Shown here: positions 1-6,534 of the stretch, piece after piece | Position numbering within the stretch: the first letter of the stretch is position 1 | Layout: each line of letters begins with the position of its first letter | Assembly: GCA_017402895.1 (NCBI GenBank) | Contig: JAFPLG010000059.1 | Location: forward strand, 1 to 16,229 | DNA: 16,229 bases | Source: Paludibacteraceae bacterium | Lineage (GTDB): Bacteria > Bacteroidota > Bacteroidia > Bacteroidales > Paludibacteraceae | Reading direction: 5' to 3' | Translations under genes and position numbers: made by a program | The notes under the pieces: generated by a model | The model's database searches: none | What the model was told of the DNA's origin: nothing | Seen by the model: the letters and a program-made list of their open reading frames with translations, nothing else

Positions 1-34
1 ATGCAAGCCTGAACGGCCACCTATTCGTCAAAAT

Positions 35-51
35 ATAGAGTAAAACTCTAT
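35..51. terminator. Short inverted repeat, possible terminator of an upstream gene
   Basis: Perfect 7-base arms (ATAGAGT and ACTCTAT) flank a 3-base AAA loop, followed by a pyrimidine-rich stretch. It lies between the window edge and the gldD promoter, where a terminator for a gene left of the window would be expected. The stem is short and AT-rich with no long T run, so this is weak. Nothing else recognisable as a gene is seen in bases 1-76. Confidence 0.25.
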
Positions 52-76
52 TTCTCTCCTAAAAATGGTGCAAAAA

Positions 77-108
77 TTTGCGTATTTGCAATTTTTGTCG
101 TATATTTG
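77..108 (+). promoter_or_regulatory. Bacteroidota-type promoter for the gldD operon
   Basis: A TTTG element at 77-80 is separated by exactly 20 bases from TATATTTG at 101-108, matching the Bacteroidota primary-sigma consensus (TTTG near -33, TAnnTTTG near -7). Transcription should begin around 114-117, which rules out the in-frame upstream codons and supports ATG 133 as the gldD start. A near-palindrome (CAAAAATTTGC at 71-81, GCAATTTTTG at 88-97) covers the -33 element and spacer. A very similar arrangement recurs at 4908-4944. Confidence 0.75.
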
Positions 109-132
109 CAGCGTAATTTGGATAAATGTGCG

Positions 133-738
133 ATGAAACGTAGTCTTTCTATTATAATAGGGTGTATGTTGATGGTCATGATGACCTCGTGCGGAGGAGG
201 TTCGGTGCCGAAACCCTTTGGCTACTTCTATATAGCCGTGCCCGATACGGCCTATCTGCCGCTGTCGGAGTATAAGGCCAAGGATGGCAGCCAGCCCTGC
301 AAGGATTTTCCGTACGACTTCAGCCTGTCGGAGAATGCCGAAGTGGTGCTCCGTACCGGCGAGGGCGAAGACTACTGGATCAATGTGCATTATCCTACGC
401 TCAATGCCGATATCCACTGCTCGTACAAACCCGTACAGGGTAACCTGCGCGAACTGACCGACGATGCGATGGGGTTTGTCTATAAGCATGTGTCGCAGGC
501 ATCGGCTATTCCGGAACGCGTGTATGCCCATCCCGAGGCACGGGTGTGGGGCGTGCTCTTCAACCTGCAGGGCAACACGGCTTCGCCGAGCCAGTTCTTT
601 GTCACCGACTCGACCCGCCATTTCTTCCGGGCTTCGATCTACTGTAACTGCCGACCCAACGCCGACTCGTTGGCACCTATATACGATTATATTCAACAAG
701 ACGTGCTGCGCATGGTAGAAACCATGGAGTGGAAATGA
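133..738 (+). CDS. gldD: Gliding motility-type lipoprotein GldD
   Basis: Predicted outer-envelope lipoprotein of 201 residues. Residues 1-19 form a lipoprotein signal peptide (K2, R3, then a hydrophobic stretch) ending in a lipobox with the acylated cysteine at C20. The mature start, with a PKPFGYFYIAVPD segment, matches the typical GldD pattern of a glycine-rich tether followed by P-K-P-x-G-Y-F-x-I. GldD proteins are known from flavobacterial gliding and type IX secretion but also occur in non-gliding Bacteroidota, where their role is unclear; motility should not be inferred. The gene is the first after the promoter at 77-108. Its stop codon lies inside a heptanucleotide tract shared with the start of the next gene, 24 bases downstream. 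The partner gldE, often adjacent in this phylum, would lie left of the window. Confidence 0.85.
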   Translation: MKRSLSIIIGCMLMVMMTSCGGGSVPKPFGYFYIAVPDTAYLPLSEYKAKDGSQPCKDFPYDFSLSENAEVVLRTGEGEDYWINVHYPTLNADIHCSYKPVQGNLRELTDDAMGFVYKHVSQASAIPERVYAHPEARVWGVLFNLQGNTASPSQFFVTDSTRHFFRASIYCNCRPNADSLAPIYDYIQQDVLRMVETMEWK

Positions 739-794
739 CCAAATGGCCAGATAAACAAATAAATGGTAAATGACCAAATGGTAAATAGCAAAGG
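733..794 (+). repeat. Heptanucleotide-period tract spanning the gldD stop and the GGGPS-TadA start
   Basis: A degenerate AT-rich tract with 7-base periodicity. The 14-mer AAATGACCAAATGG occurs twice, at 733-746 and 768-781, exactly 35 bases (five heptads) apart. Units between and after are variants such as TGGTAAA, ATGGTAA and ATAGCAA. The tract contains the gldD TGA (736-738) and both candidate ATG codons (763 and 778) of the next gene, so the N-terminal peptide MVNDQMVNSK of that gene is repeat-derived. Confidence 0.75.
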
Positions 795-1947
795 GCTCGC
801 GCTTTTATTGGATCCTGAGAAAGCCGACCTGGACCGCCTCCGTTTTTCGGCCGAGGCGAAGCCGGACTATATCTTCGTGGGCGGCTCTACAGGCGGCTCT
901 ACAACGGCGTTCGTGCGCGAATTGAAGGCGAAAATTGCCAATAGCCAACAGCTAACAGCTAATGGCCTCATTTCAATTCCCATCGTCCTTTTTCCGGGCG
1001 ATGCCACGCAGTTCAGCCCGGAGGCGGATGCAATACTATATCTATCGCTGCTGTCGGGCCGGAATCCCGAGTACCTGGCAGGGCAGCAGATACGCGCCGC
1101 ACGCGCCATCCATGATTCGAAAGTGGAGGTTATTCCTACCGCCTATATCCTGATCGACGGCGGTACGGAGACTTCGACGATGCGCGTCACGGGTACGAAA
1201 CCCATCCCTTCTGACGACATCGATACCATCGTAGATACGTGTATCGCCGCCGAACTGATGGGCAAGCAGCTCGTCTATCTCGAGGCCGGAAGCGGCGCAC
1301 GGAATCCTGTGCCCGCCGAGGTGATTCGTGCCGTACGCGAAGCGATACATATCCCCCTCATCGTGGGCGGAGGTATCCGCACGAAGGAACAGATGCAGGC
1401 AGCCTATGATGCCGGTGCGGATATCGTGGTCATCGGCAACCACCTGGAAGAGCATCCTGAGGCGCTCTGGGAGTTTACTCAGAGTATTCGGAATACTCAG
1501 AGTGCTCCGATTTCCTCTGATGATGAGCGCTATATGCGCTTGGCGTTGCTGGAAGCCGAGAAAGCCTATGCGGCGGGCGAGGTACCGGTGGGATGCGTGA
1601 TTGTATCCCAAGGCCAGATCATCGGTCGCGGCCACAACCTGACGGAGACGCTAAGCGACGTGACGGCACATGCCGAGATCCAATCCATCACAGCCGCTGC
1701 ACAGACGCTGGGCGCCAAGTATATGCCGGATGCCACGCTCTATGTGACCGTTGAGCCCTGCGTGATGTGTGCGGGAGCTATCGGTTGGTCGCAGATACGG
1801 CGCGTGGTCTATGGCTGCGCCGACGAGAAACGCGGCTTCAGCCGTTTTGCGCCAAAAGCCCTGCATGCCAAGTGCAGTGTCACGTCCGGTGTGCTGGAGG
1901 CGGAATGCAAGGCGCTGATGCAACAGTTTTTTAAACAACGAAGATAA
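763..1947 (+). CDS. tadA: Fusion: GGGPS/PcrB-family prenylglyceryl-phosphate synthase + TadA tRNA adenosine deaminase
   Basis: A single uninterrupted frame of 394 residues carries two apparently complete enzymes. Residues about 11-240 are a (beta/alpha)8 geranylgeranylglyceryl/heptaprenylglyceryl-phosphate synthase: LLDPEK at 15-20, GGSTGG at 40-45, VLFPG at 75-79, YLEAGSGA at 172-179, VGGGIRT at 201-207 and GNHLEE at 225-230. This family joins a polyprenyl diphosphate to glycerol-1-phosphate. Residues about 252-394 are TadA, which makes inosine-34 in tRNA-Arg: H303-A-E305 (zinc ligand and proton shuttle) and P332-C333-V-M-C336 (zinc cysteines). All catalytic residues are present. The linker (239-250) is encoded by a 9-base repeat tract. 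A heptad tract inserts about 10 residues at 58-69, and the N-terminus before LLDPEK is short and repeat-derived. An in-frame ATG at 1534 could give a nearly complete free TadA. The next gene starts 12 bases on. Confidence 0.88.
   Translation: MVNDQMVNSKGLALLLDPEKADLDRLRFSAEAKPDYIFVGGSTGGSTTAFVRELKAKIANSQQLTANGLISIPIVLFPGDATQFSPEADAILYLSLLSGRNPEYLAGQQIRAARAIHDSKVEVIPTAYILIDGGTETSTMRVTGTKPIPSDDIDTIVDTCIAAELMGKQLVYLEAGSGARNPVPAEVIRAVREAIHIPLIVGGGIRTKEQMQAAYDAGADIVVIGNHLEEHPEALWEFTQSIRNTQSAPISSDDERYMRLALLEAEKAYAAGEVPVGCVIVSQGQIIGRGHNLTETLSDVTAHAEIQSITAAAQTLGAKYMPDATLYVTVEPCVMCAGAIGWSQIRRVVYGCADEKRGFSRFAPKALHAKCSVTSGVLEAECKALMQQFFKQRR
935..969 (+). repeat. Heptad tract inside the GGGPS domain
   Basis: Five consecutive heptads: TTGCCAA, then TAGCCAA, then CAGCTAA twice, then TGGCCTC. 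They encode the low-complexity peptide NSQQLTANGL just before the conserved IPIVLFPG strand, where homologues as I know them have only a short loop. Loss or gain of one unit would bring a TAA or TAG into frame. Confidence 0.7.
1477..1512 (+). repeat. 9-base-period tract forming the GGGPS-TadA linker
   Basis: Four adjacent 9-base units: ACTCAGAGT (1477-1485), ATTCGGAAT (1486-1494), ACTCAGAGT (1495-1503) and GCTCCGATT (1504-1512). It also contains the perfect inverted repeat GAGTATTC (1482-1489) and GAATACTC (1491-1498) around one G. It encodes the linker peptide TQSIRNTQSAPIS. A 9-base unit keeps the frame whatever the copy number, unlike the 7-base tracts. Confidence 0.7.
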
Positions 1948-1959
1948 TTCCAAACAACT

Positions 1960-3852
1960 ATGGCAAAGATATCCAATCTGACGAAACATGTGATCCAGGC
2001 GCTGAGTTTTGTGGCGCTGGTAGTGGTGACCGTACTGGCTTTCCCGCGGTATAACGCGTCGTTCCGCTATCACGTGGAACTGGGCAAACCCTGGGGCTAT
2101 GAGAAAGTGACGGCGGAGTTCGACTTCCCTATCTACAAGACGCCGGCACAGCTGGAGGCTGACCGCAAGGAACTGAAGGCAGGTTTTGCCCCGTGCTTCG
2201 TGCGTGACACCGCCCAGAAAGACACGATGCTCGTGGCCTCGCATGCCGATATCGAGTACCTGGAAGAGGGTGGCTACCAGTGGATTGCTTTGCTTCATGG
2301 ACATCAGTCGACGCGCTACCCGGCCTACCGTGTACTATCGCCCAAGCAGGCCTATGAACAGCGTGGTGAGGAGGTGCAACCGACTATCGTGCTGGATACG
2401 GCGCAGACCAATTTCATGCTTGCCCAACTGGAGGCCCAGATAGCTCCGACGCAGGGCATCGTTCAGGAGGGAGAGAAGATTATCGACCGCGGCGAACTGG
2501 TGACCGAAGAGAAATACCAACTGCTGACCTCGCTAGAGCGGGCTTGTGCCGACAACGATGCCATCACGGCGCGCCAACGCACGCTGAGTACTACAGGCCG
2601 CGTGATCATGGTATGTCTGTATCTGGCGCTCTTTGTGCTGTACCTGCTGGTGTTCCGTCCGCGCTACCTGGATTCGATATCTACGGTGCTGTTCTTCTCG
2701 CTGCTGGCGGCTATCGTGATTGTACTGTCGTGTATGCTGCTCCAGTATACGAGTCTGAGTATATACCTTATCCCATTTGCTTGGGTGCCCGTCATCACGC
2801 GTGTGTTCTATGACTCCCGCACGGCGCTGTTCCTGCATATCGTGACCACGCTCATCGTCTCGCTTATCGTGCCGGCACCGGTGGAGTTCTTCTTCCTGCA
2901 GATAGCTGCGGGTATGGTGGCTGTGAGCAGCCTGAGCGACATGACGCGTCGTAGCCAGTTGGCCCAGACGGCCGGATGGATACTGCTCACCTACGCCGTG
3001 GCGTATACGGCTTATACCTTCGCCTCGACGGGTGAGTATGCGACGATCAATCCGTATATGTATCTGAACTTCGCTATCAATGCGGCGATGATCATTGCGG
3101 CCTACGGACTGATCTTCCTCTTTGAGAAGGCCTTCCGACTGCTGAGTTCGATCACGCTGGTGGAGCTGACCGATATCAACTCCGACCTGCTCCACCGCCT
3201 GGCCGAAGAAGCTCCGGGCACTTTCCAGCACTCGATGCAGGTGAGCAACCTGGCCTCGGAAGCCGCCAAGGCGATCGGCGCCAACGCCCTGCTCGTTCGT
3301 ACCGGCGCCTTGTACCACGATATAGGCAAACTCTCGAATCCCGGCTATTTCATCGAGAACCAGCATCCGGGACATAACCCGCTGTTGGAGTGCGACCCGA
3401 AAGAGGCCGTGCGTATCATCAAGTCACACGTGACCGACGGCGAGGAACTGGCGCGCAAGCATCACCTGCCGGAGATGATTATCCACTTCATCACCACCCA
3501 CCATGGTACGTCCCTCGTGCGCTATTTCTACAATAACTATGTCAACGCCCATCCTGATGAGCAGGTCAACCGACTGGAGTTCCAGTACCCGGGACCGAAA
3601 CCGAGCACCAAGGAGGCCGCTATACTGATGATGGCCGATGCTGTAGAGGCGCGAAGCCGCAGTCTAAAGGAGTTCTCCGAAGAGGAGATCTACGAGATGG
3701 TGGACACGATGATCGATACCCAGATTGCAGATGGACAGTTTGCGGAGACACCGCTGAGTTTCAAGGACGTAGAAGATATCCGCGAGGTGTTCAAACTGCG
3801 TCTGCTGGCAATCAATCATCACCGAATCTCGTACCCGAGTTTGAACAAATGA
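1960..3852 (+). CDS. 7TM-HD family phosphohydrolase, probable cyclic-di-AMP phosphodiesterase (PgpH-like)
   Basis: Integral membrane protein of 630 residues. An N-terminal membrane helix at about 12-29 precedes an extracytoplasmic 7TMR-HDED-type domain (about 30-210). A multi-helix membrane block follows (about 213-400), then a cytoplasmic HD domain (about 415-585). HD residues visible are the early FQHS histidine, H453-D454 in YHDIGK, the later H-H-G-T segment (TTHHGTS) and the MMADAVEARSRSL aspartate. PgpH-type HD proteins of this architecture hydrolyse c-di-AMP to pApA. The substrate is inferred from family, and cyclase genes are not in the window. It follows GGGPS-TadA by 12 bases, and its TGA overlaps the dusB ATG (ATGA), so it sits inside an operon. 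Family members I know from Bacteroidota are usually somewhat longer (roughly 680 residues), the difference lying in the extracytoplasmic part. Confidence 0.87.
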   Translation: MAKISNLTKHVIQALSFVALVVVTVLAFPRYNASFRYHVELGKPWGYEKVTAEFDFPIYKTPAQLEADRKELKAGFAPCFVRDTAQKDTMLVASHADIEYLEEGGYQWIALLHGHQSTRYPAYRVLSPKQAYEQRGEEVQPTIVLDTAQTNFMLAQLEAQIAPTQGIVQEGEKIIDRGELVTEEKYQLLTSLERACADNDAITARQRTLSTTGRVIMVCLYLALFVLYLLVFRPRYLDSISTVLFFSLLAAIVIVLSCMLLQYTSLSIYLIPFAWVPVITRVFYDSRTALFLHIVTTLIVSLIVPAPVEFFFLQIAAGMVAVSSLSDMTRRSQLAQTAGWILLTYAVAYTAYTFASTGEYATINPYMYLNFAINAAMIIAAYGLIFLFEKAFRLLSSITLVELTDINSDLLHRLAEEAPGTFQHSMQVSNLASEAAKAIGANALLVRTGALYHDIGKLSNPGYFIENQHPGHNPLLECDPKEAVRIIKSHVTDGEELARKHHLPEMIIHFITTHHGTSLVRYFYNNYVNAHPDEQVNRLEFQYPGPKPSTKEAAILMMADAVEARSRSLKEFSEEEIYEMVDTMIDTQIADGQFAETPLSFKDVEDIREVFKLRLLAINHHRISYPSLNK

Positions 3853-4886
3853 GTCTTTCTGTGAACGATAGTGAACGGTCTTTCAGCGAAACGGTCTGCC
3901 AAAACAAACCTTCTGGCGGTTTGTTTTTGGCACCTATGGAGGACGTGACCGATCCGGCCTTCCGTCTGCTGTGCAAACGCTTTGGTGCGGACCGGGTCTA
4001 TACCGAGTTTGTCAACGCGGATGCCCTAGTGCGTGACGTGCCGTCAACGATGCGCAAGTTGCATATACGCGACGAGGAGCGACCGGTAGCGATTCAGATC
4101 TACGGCAAGGATGCCGCCTCGATGGCCGATGCCGCCCGTATCGTGGAGTCCGCCCGGCCGGATATCATCGATATCAATTTCGGTTGTCCGGTTAAGAAAG
4201 TGGCGGGCAAAGGAGCCGGTGCCGGTCTGCTACGAGACGTACCGAGGATGCTGGAGATCACCCGTGCCGTAGTGGATGCTGTCCAGACGCCTGTGACGGT
4301 CAAGACCCGCTTGGGCTGGGATCAGAACAGCTTGTATCTGGAGGATGGCACGCCCTTTATCGTCGATCTGGCAGAACGGCTGCAGGACTGCGGCATTCGG
4401 GAACTGGCAATCCACGGACGAACCCGTGCGCAGATGTATCGCGATGAGGCTGATTGGACGCTGATAGGTGCGGTGAAGGCCAACCCGCGCATGCATATCC
4501 CGATTATCGGAAACGGCGATGTGACGACCCCCGAACGGGCTCGAGAATGCTTCGAGCGGTACGGCGTGGATGCGATTATGATTGGTCGTGCTACCTTCGG
4601 TTGCCCATGGCTCTTTGCCGAGATGAAGGGGCTGCCGGCGCCGCGGACGATGGCCGAGAAAGTAGCGGTACTGAAAGAGCACGTCGAGGCCGCCATCAAG
4701 TGGGTAGGGGATGAACGCAAGGGTATCATCCATTCGCGCAGGCACTTTGCCGCTTCGCCGGTGTTCAAGGGCTTGCCCGACTTCCGTCAGACGCGTATTG
4801 CCCTGCTCAGAGCCGACACCCGGGAAGAGGTGTTTGCTATTATGGACCGGATCGTAGAGACCTACTCCGACATAGCCGGAGAATAA
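3849..4886 (+). CDS. dusB: tRNA-dihydrouridine synthase, DusB-like
   Basis: FMN-dependent flavoenzyme of 345 residues that reduces uridines in the tRNA D-loop. Barrel motifs in order: FLAPMEDVTDPAFR at 26-39, YTEFVNADAL at 51-60, QIYGKD at 83-88, INFGCPVKKV at 109-118 with catalytic acid C113, VKTRLGW at 151-157 (K152 near flavin), AIHGRTRAQMY at 187-197, GNGD at 221-224 and IGRATFGCPW at 245-254. The start overlaps the previous stop by 4 bases, implying translational coupling. The first about 22 residues are a serine-rich, non-conserved extension encoded by DNA with imperfect internal repeats (GTGAACG at 3861 and 3871; GTCTTTC at 3853 and 3878) and ending in a hairpin. This resembles the repeat-derived starts of two other genes here, but the period is not 7, so I treat that link as tentative. 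Last gene of the first operon. Confidence 0.92.
   Translation: MSLSVNDSERSFSETVCQNKPSGGLFLAPMEDVTDPAFRLLCKRFGADRVYTEFVNADALVRDVPSTMRKLHIRDEERPVAIQIYGKDAASMADAARIVESARPDIIDINFGCPVKKVAGKGAGAGLLRDVPRMLEITRAVVDAVQTPVTVKTRLGWDQNSLYLEDGTPFIVDLAERLQDCGIRELAIHGRTRAQMYRDEADWTLIGAVKANPRMHIPIIGNGDVTTPERARECFERYGVDAIMIGRATFGCPWLFAEMKGLPAPRTMAEKVAVLKEHVEAAIKWVGDERKGIIHSRRHFAASPVFKGLPDFRQTRIALLRADTREEVFAIMDRIVETYSDIAGE
3898..3931 (+). repeat. Inverted repeat (hairpin) inside the dusB 5' coding region
   Basis: GCCAAAACAAACC at 3898-3910 pairs with GGTTTGTTTTTGGC at 3918-3931, giving 13 pairs with one bulged T and a 7-base loop. It lies about 50 bases after the dusB start codon, just before the codons for the conserved FLAPMEDV segment. 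The strong stem is plain in the sequence; any role in translation or attenuation is speculative. Confidence 0.6.
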
Positions 4887-4912
4887 TTATTCACGAAAAA
4901 AAGAACCAAAAA

Positions 4913-4944
4913 TTTGCATAAATGCAAAATTTTTAGTAAATTTG
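4913..4944 (+). promoter_or_regulatory. Bacteroidota-type promoter for the glycosyltransferase operon
   Basis: TTTG at 4913-4916, a 20-base spacer, then TAAATTTG at 4937-4944. Transcription is expected near 4950-4953, giving a leader of about 30 bases before ATG 4983. A near-palindrome (AAAAATTTGCA at 4908-4918, TGCAAAATTTTT at 4923-4934) covers the -33 element and spacer. The similarity to the gldD promoter extends through the -7 element into the leader (TTTGCRGCGTA followed by TTTGGA). Confidence 0.78.
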
Positions 4945-4982
4945 CGGCGTATTTGGAGTGAACTGTAGAAACGAAAGCAAAA

Positions 4983-6155
4983 ATGAGTGATGAACTGCTG
5001 ACATATATTCTTACGCTGAACGCTTGGGACTACGTGCTGATCGCCGTAGCCGTCGTGCTGTGGGGGTATTTGATGTATTTTGCTATCCGGTACTTGGACG
5101 CCGTGGCACGCCATGCAAAAAAATCGAACGACGAACGACCAACGACCAACGACCAACAACCCGGTGTGACCGTAGTCGTCTGTGCTCGCAACGAGTCGGC
5201 GCACCTGGAGGCTTACTTGCAGTCGCTGCTCAGCCAGGACTATGAGGAATACGAGGTCATCGTGGTGAATGACGGTTCCCAGGACGACACACGCGATGTG
5301 CTGGACCGCTATGCACGTCAGTACGACAGGCTGCATACTACCTTTGTGCCGACCGGTGCGCGCATGACGAGCACCAAGAAATTGGCGCTCACCTTGGCGG
5401 CTAAGTCGGCTAAGTACGACTACTTGCTGCTGACCGATGCCGACTGCCGTCCGGAGTCGAAGGAGTGGATTCGTGAGATGATGCGACCGTTTGCAAACCC
5501 CGAGACAGAGGTGGTGCTGGGTTACGGAGGTTATTTCTACGAGCCGGGCGTGGTGAATCGCTTGACGCGCTACGACACCGTATATAGCGGACTTCTCTAT
5601 CTGGGTGCAGCCCTGGCCGGACATCCGTATATGGGCGTTGGACGCAATCTGGCCTACTCGAAGAAGCTGTTCTTCCAGAGTGGCGGCTTCTCGGACATGA
5701 TGCACCGCCGCGCGGGGGATGACGACCTGTTTGTCAACAAGGTGGCTACGCGCAAGAACACGGCTGTAGTGATTAGCCTGGATAGTATCACATGGTCGGA
5801 GAGTAAGCATACATGGCACGACTGGCTGATTCAGCGTCGCCGCCACCTGAGTGTGTCGCCGGGATATAAGTGGCAGACGAAGGTGTGGCTGGCTACGGAA
5901 CCCGCTATAAGAGGTCTGTTCTATGTGACGCTCATACTGATGGGTGTATTCGGCGGTCCGATATCGTGGGCGGTAGGTCTGCTGCTGGGACTGATACGCG
6001 GCGCAACGCTGGCGGCTGTCATCAATCGTGGTGCGCATGTGCTGGGCGAACGGATGTTCAACCCGTGGCGGTTGTGGTGGTACGATATAAGCATGCCGAT
6101 CCTGACGCTCTATCTGATGAACACCAATCTGGGTAAGAAAAATCAAAACTGGTAA
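4983..6155 (+). CDS. Membrane-anchored family 2 glycosyltransferase
   Basis: Processive-type GT2 enzyme of 390 residues. A membrane helix at about 17-38 precedes the GT-A domain: VTVVVCARNES at 62-72, VIVVNDGSQDD at 92-102, the DxD metal site D152-A-D154 in TDADCRP, GDDD at 245-248 (acceptor-side acid) and QRRRH at 284-288, matching the QxxRW-like position. Two or more membrane segments follow (about 312-350 and 366-380). This layout resembles Bacteroidota inner-membrane GT2 proteins transferring sugars from nucleotide donors to envelope or exported glycans; donor and acceptor cannot be told. Residues 48-59 between the anchor and the catalytic domain are a heptad-tract peptide (NDERPTTNDQQ). 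First gene of the second operon; the DUF3467 gene follows after 21 bases. Confidence 0.87.
   Translation: MSDELLTYILTLNAWDYVLIAVAVVLWGYLMYFAIRYLDAVARHAKKSNDERPTTNDQQPGVTVVVCARNESAHLEAYLQSLLSQDYEEYEVIVVNDGSQDDTRDVLDRYARQYDRLHTTFVPTGARMTSTKKLALTLAAKSAKYDYLLLTDADCRPESKEWIREMMRPFANPETEVVLGYGGYFYEPGVVNRLTRYDTVYSGLLYLGAALAGHPYMGVGRNLAYSKKLFFQSGGFSDMMHRRAGDDDLFVNKVATRKNTAVVISLDSITWSESKHTWHDWLIQRRRHLSVSPGYKWQTKVWLATEPAIRGLFYVTLILMGVFGGPISWAVGLLLGLIRGATLAAVINRGAHVLGERMFNPWRLWWYDISMPILTLYLMNTNLGKKNQNW
5125..5159 (+). repeat. Heptad tract inside the glycosyltransferase
   Basis: Five uninterrupted 7-base units: CGAACGA twice, CCAACGA twice, then CCAACAA. It is the cleanest tract in the window. It encodes the polar linker NDERPTTNDQQ between the N-terminal membrane helix and the catalytic domain. 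Because 7 is not a multiple of 3, each unit is read in a different frame and no stop results. Confidence 0.85.
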
Positions 6156-6176
6156 AACGAAAAAAATACATATAAA

Positions 6177-6491
6177 ATGGAAGAGAAAAAACTGAACATC
6201 AACATTGCGCCGGACAAGGCTACCGGTATCTTTGCTAATCTGGCACTCATTGCCCATACGCCTTCGGAGTTTGTGCTCGACTTCGCGCAACTCATGCCGG
6301 GTATCCAGCAGGCTAACGTCGTTTCGCGTATCGTGACCACTCCGCAACATGCAAAACGCCTGCTCTTGGCCCTCCAGGACAACGTGGCCAAGTACGAGAA
6401 GCAGTTTGGCGAGATTCGCGATGGCGGCAACAACAACCGTCCCGTTCCGGGTTCCACCTATCCGATGTCGTTCGGCGGAGGCGAGGCGTAA
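6177..6491 (+). CDS. DUF3467 domain-containing protein
   Basis: Small protein of 104 residues without signal peptide or membrane segment. The opening EEKKLNINIAPDKATGIFAN, the central HTPSEFVLDFAQLMPG and the VVSRIVTTPQHAKRLLLAL segment match the DUF3467 family common in Bacteroidota. The last about 25 residues are glycine- and proline-rich and probably disordered. The function of the family is unknown to me, and the context (glycosyltransferase before, nucleoside phosphorylase 43 bases after) does not suggest one. ATG 6177 is the first in-frame start after the upstream stop. Confidence 0.85.
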   Translation: MEEKKLNINIAPDKATGIFANLALIAHTPSEFVLDFAQLMPGIQQANVVSRIVTTPQHAKRLLLALQDNVAKYEKQFGEIRDGGNNNRPVPGSTYPMSFGGGEA

Positions 6492-6534
6492 GCGAATTGA
6501 AAAATATTAAAATCAAAAAAATAAATACTGTATC

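Noticed and set aside
28..777. A 249-codon open frame on the minus strand opposite gldD
   Set aside because: It has no domain I recognise, covers the gldD promoter and runs antisense to a well-supported lipoprotein gene.
1482..1498. Perfect inverted repeat GAGTATTC-G-GAATACTC considered as a terminator between GGGPS and TadA
   Set aside because: There is no T run, the frame reads through without a stop, and the symmetry follows from the 9-base units of the tract.
5104..5119. TGGCAC followed by ATGCAA, resembling a sigma-54 (-24/-12) promoter
   Set aside because: Spacing between GG and GC is 8 instead of 10 bases, and it lies inside the glycosyltransferase coding sequence.
5125..5159. Short direct repeats considered as a CRISPR array
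   Set aside because: Units are 7 bases, contiguous, without spacers, and are in frame within a gene.
4887..6350. A 487-codon open frame on the minus strand opposite the glycosyltransferase
   Set aside because: It lies antisense to a gene with clear GT2 motifs, has no recognisable domain, promoter or signal, and is typical of mirror frames in GC-moderate genes.
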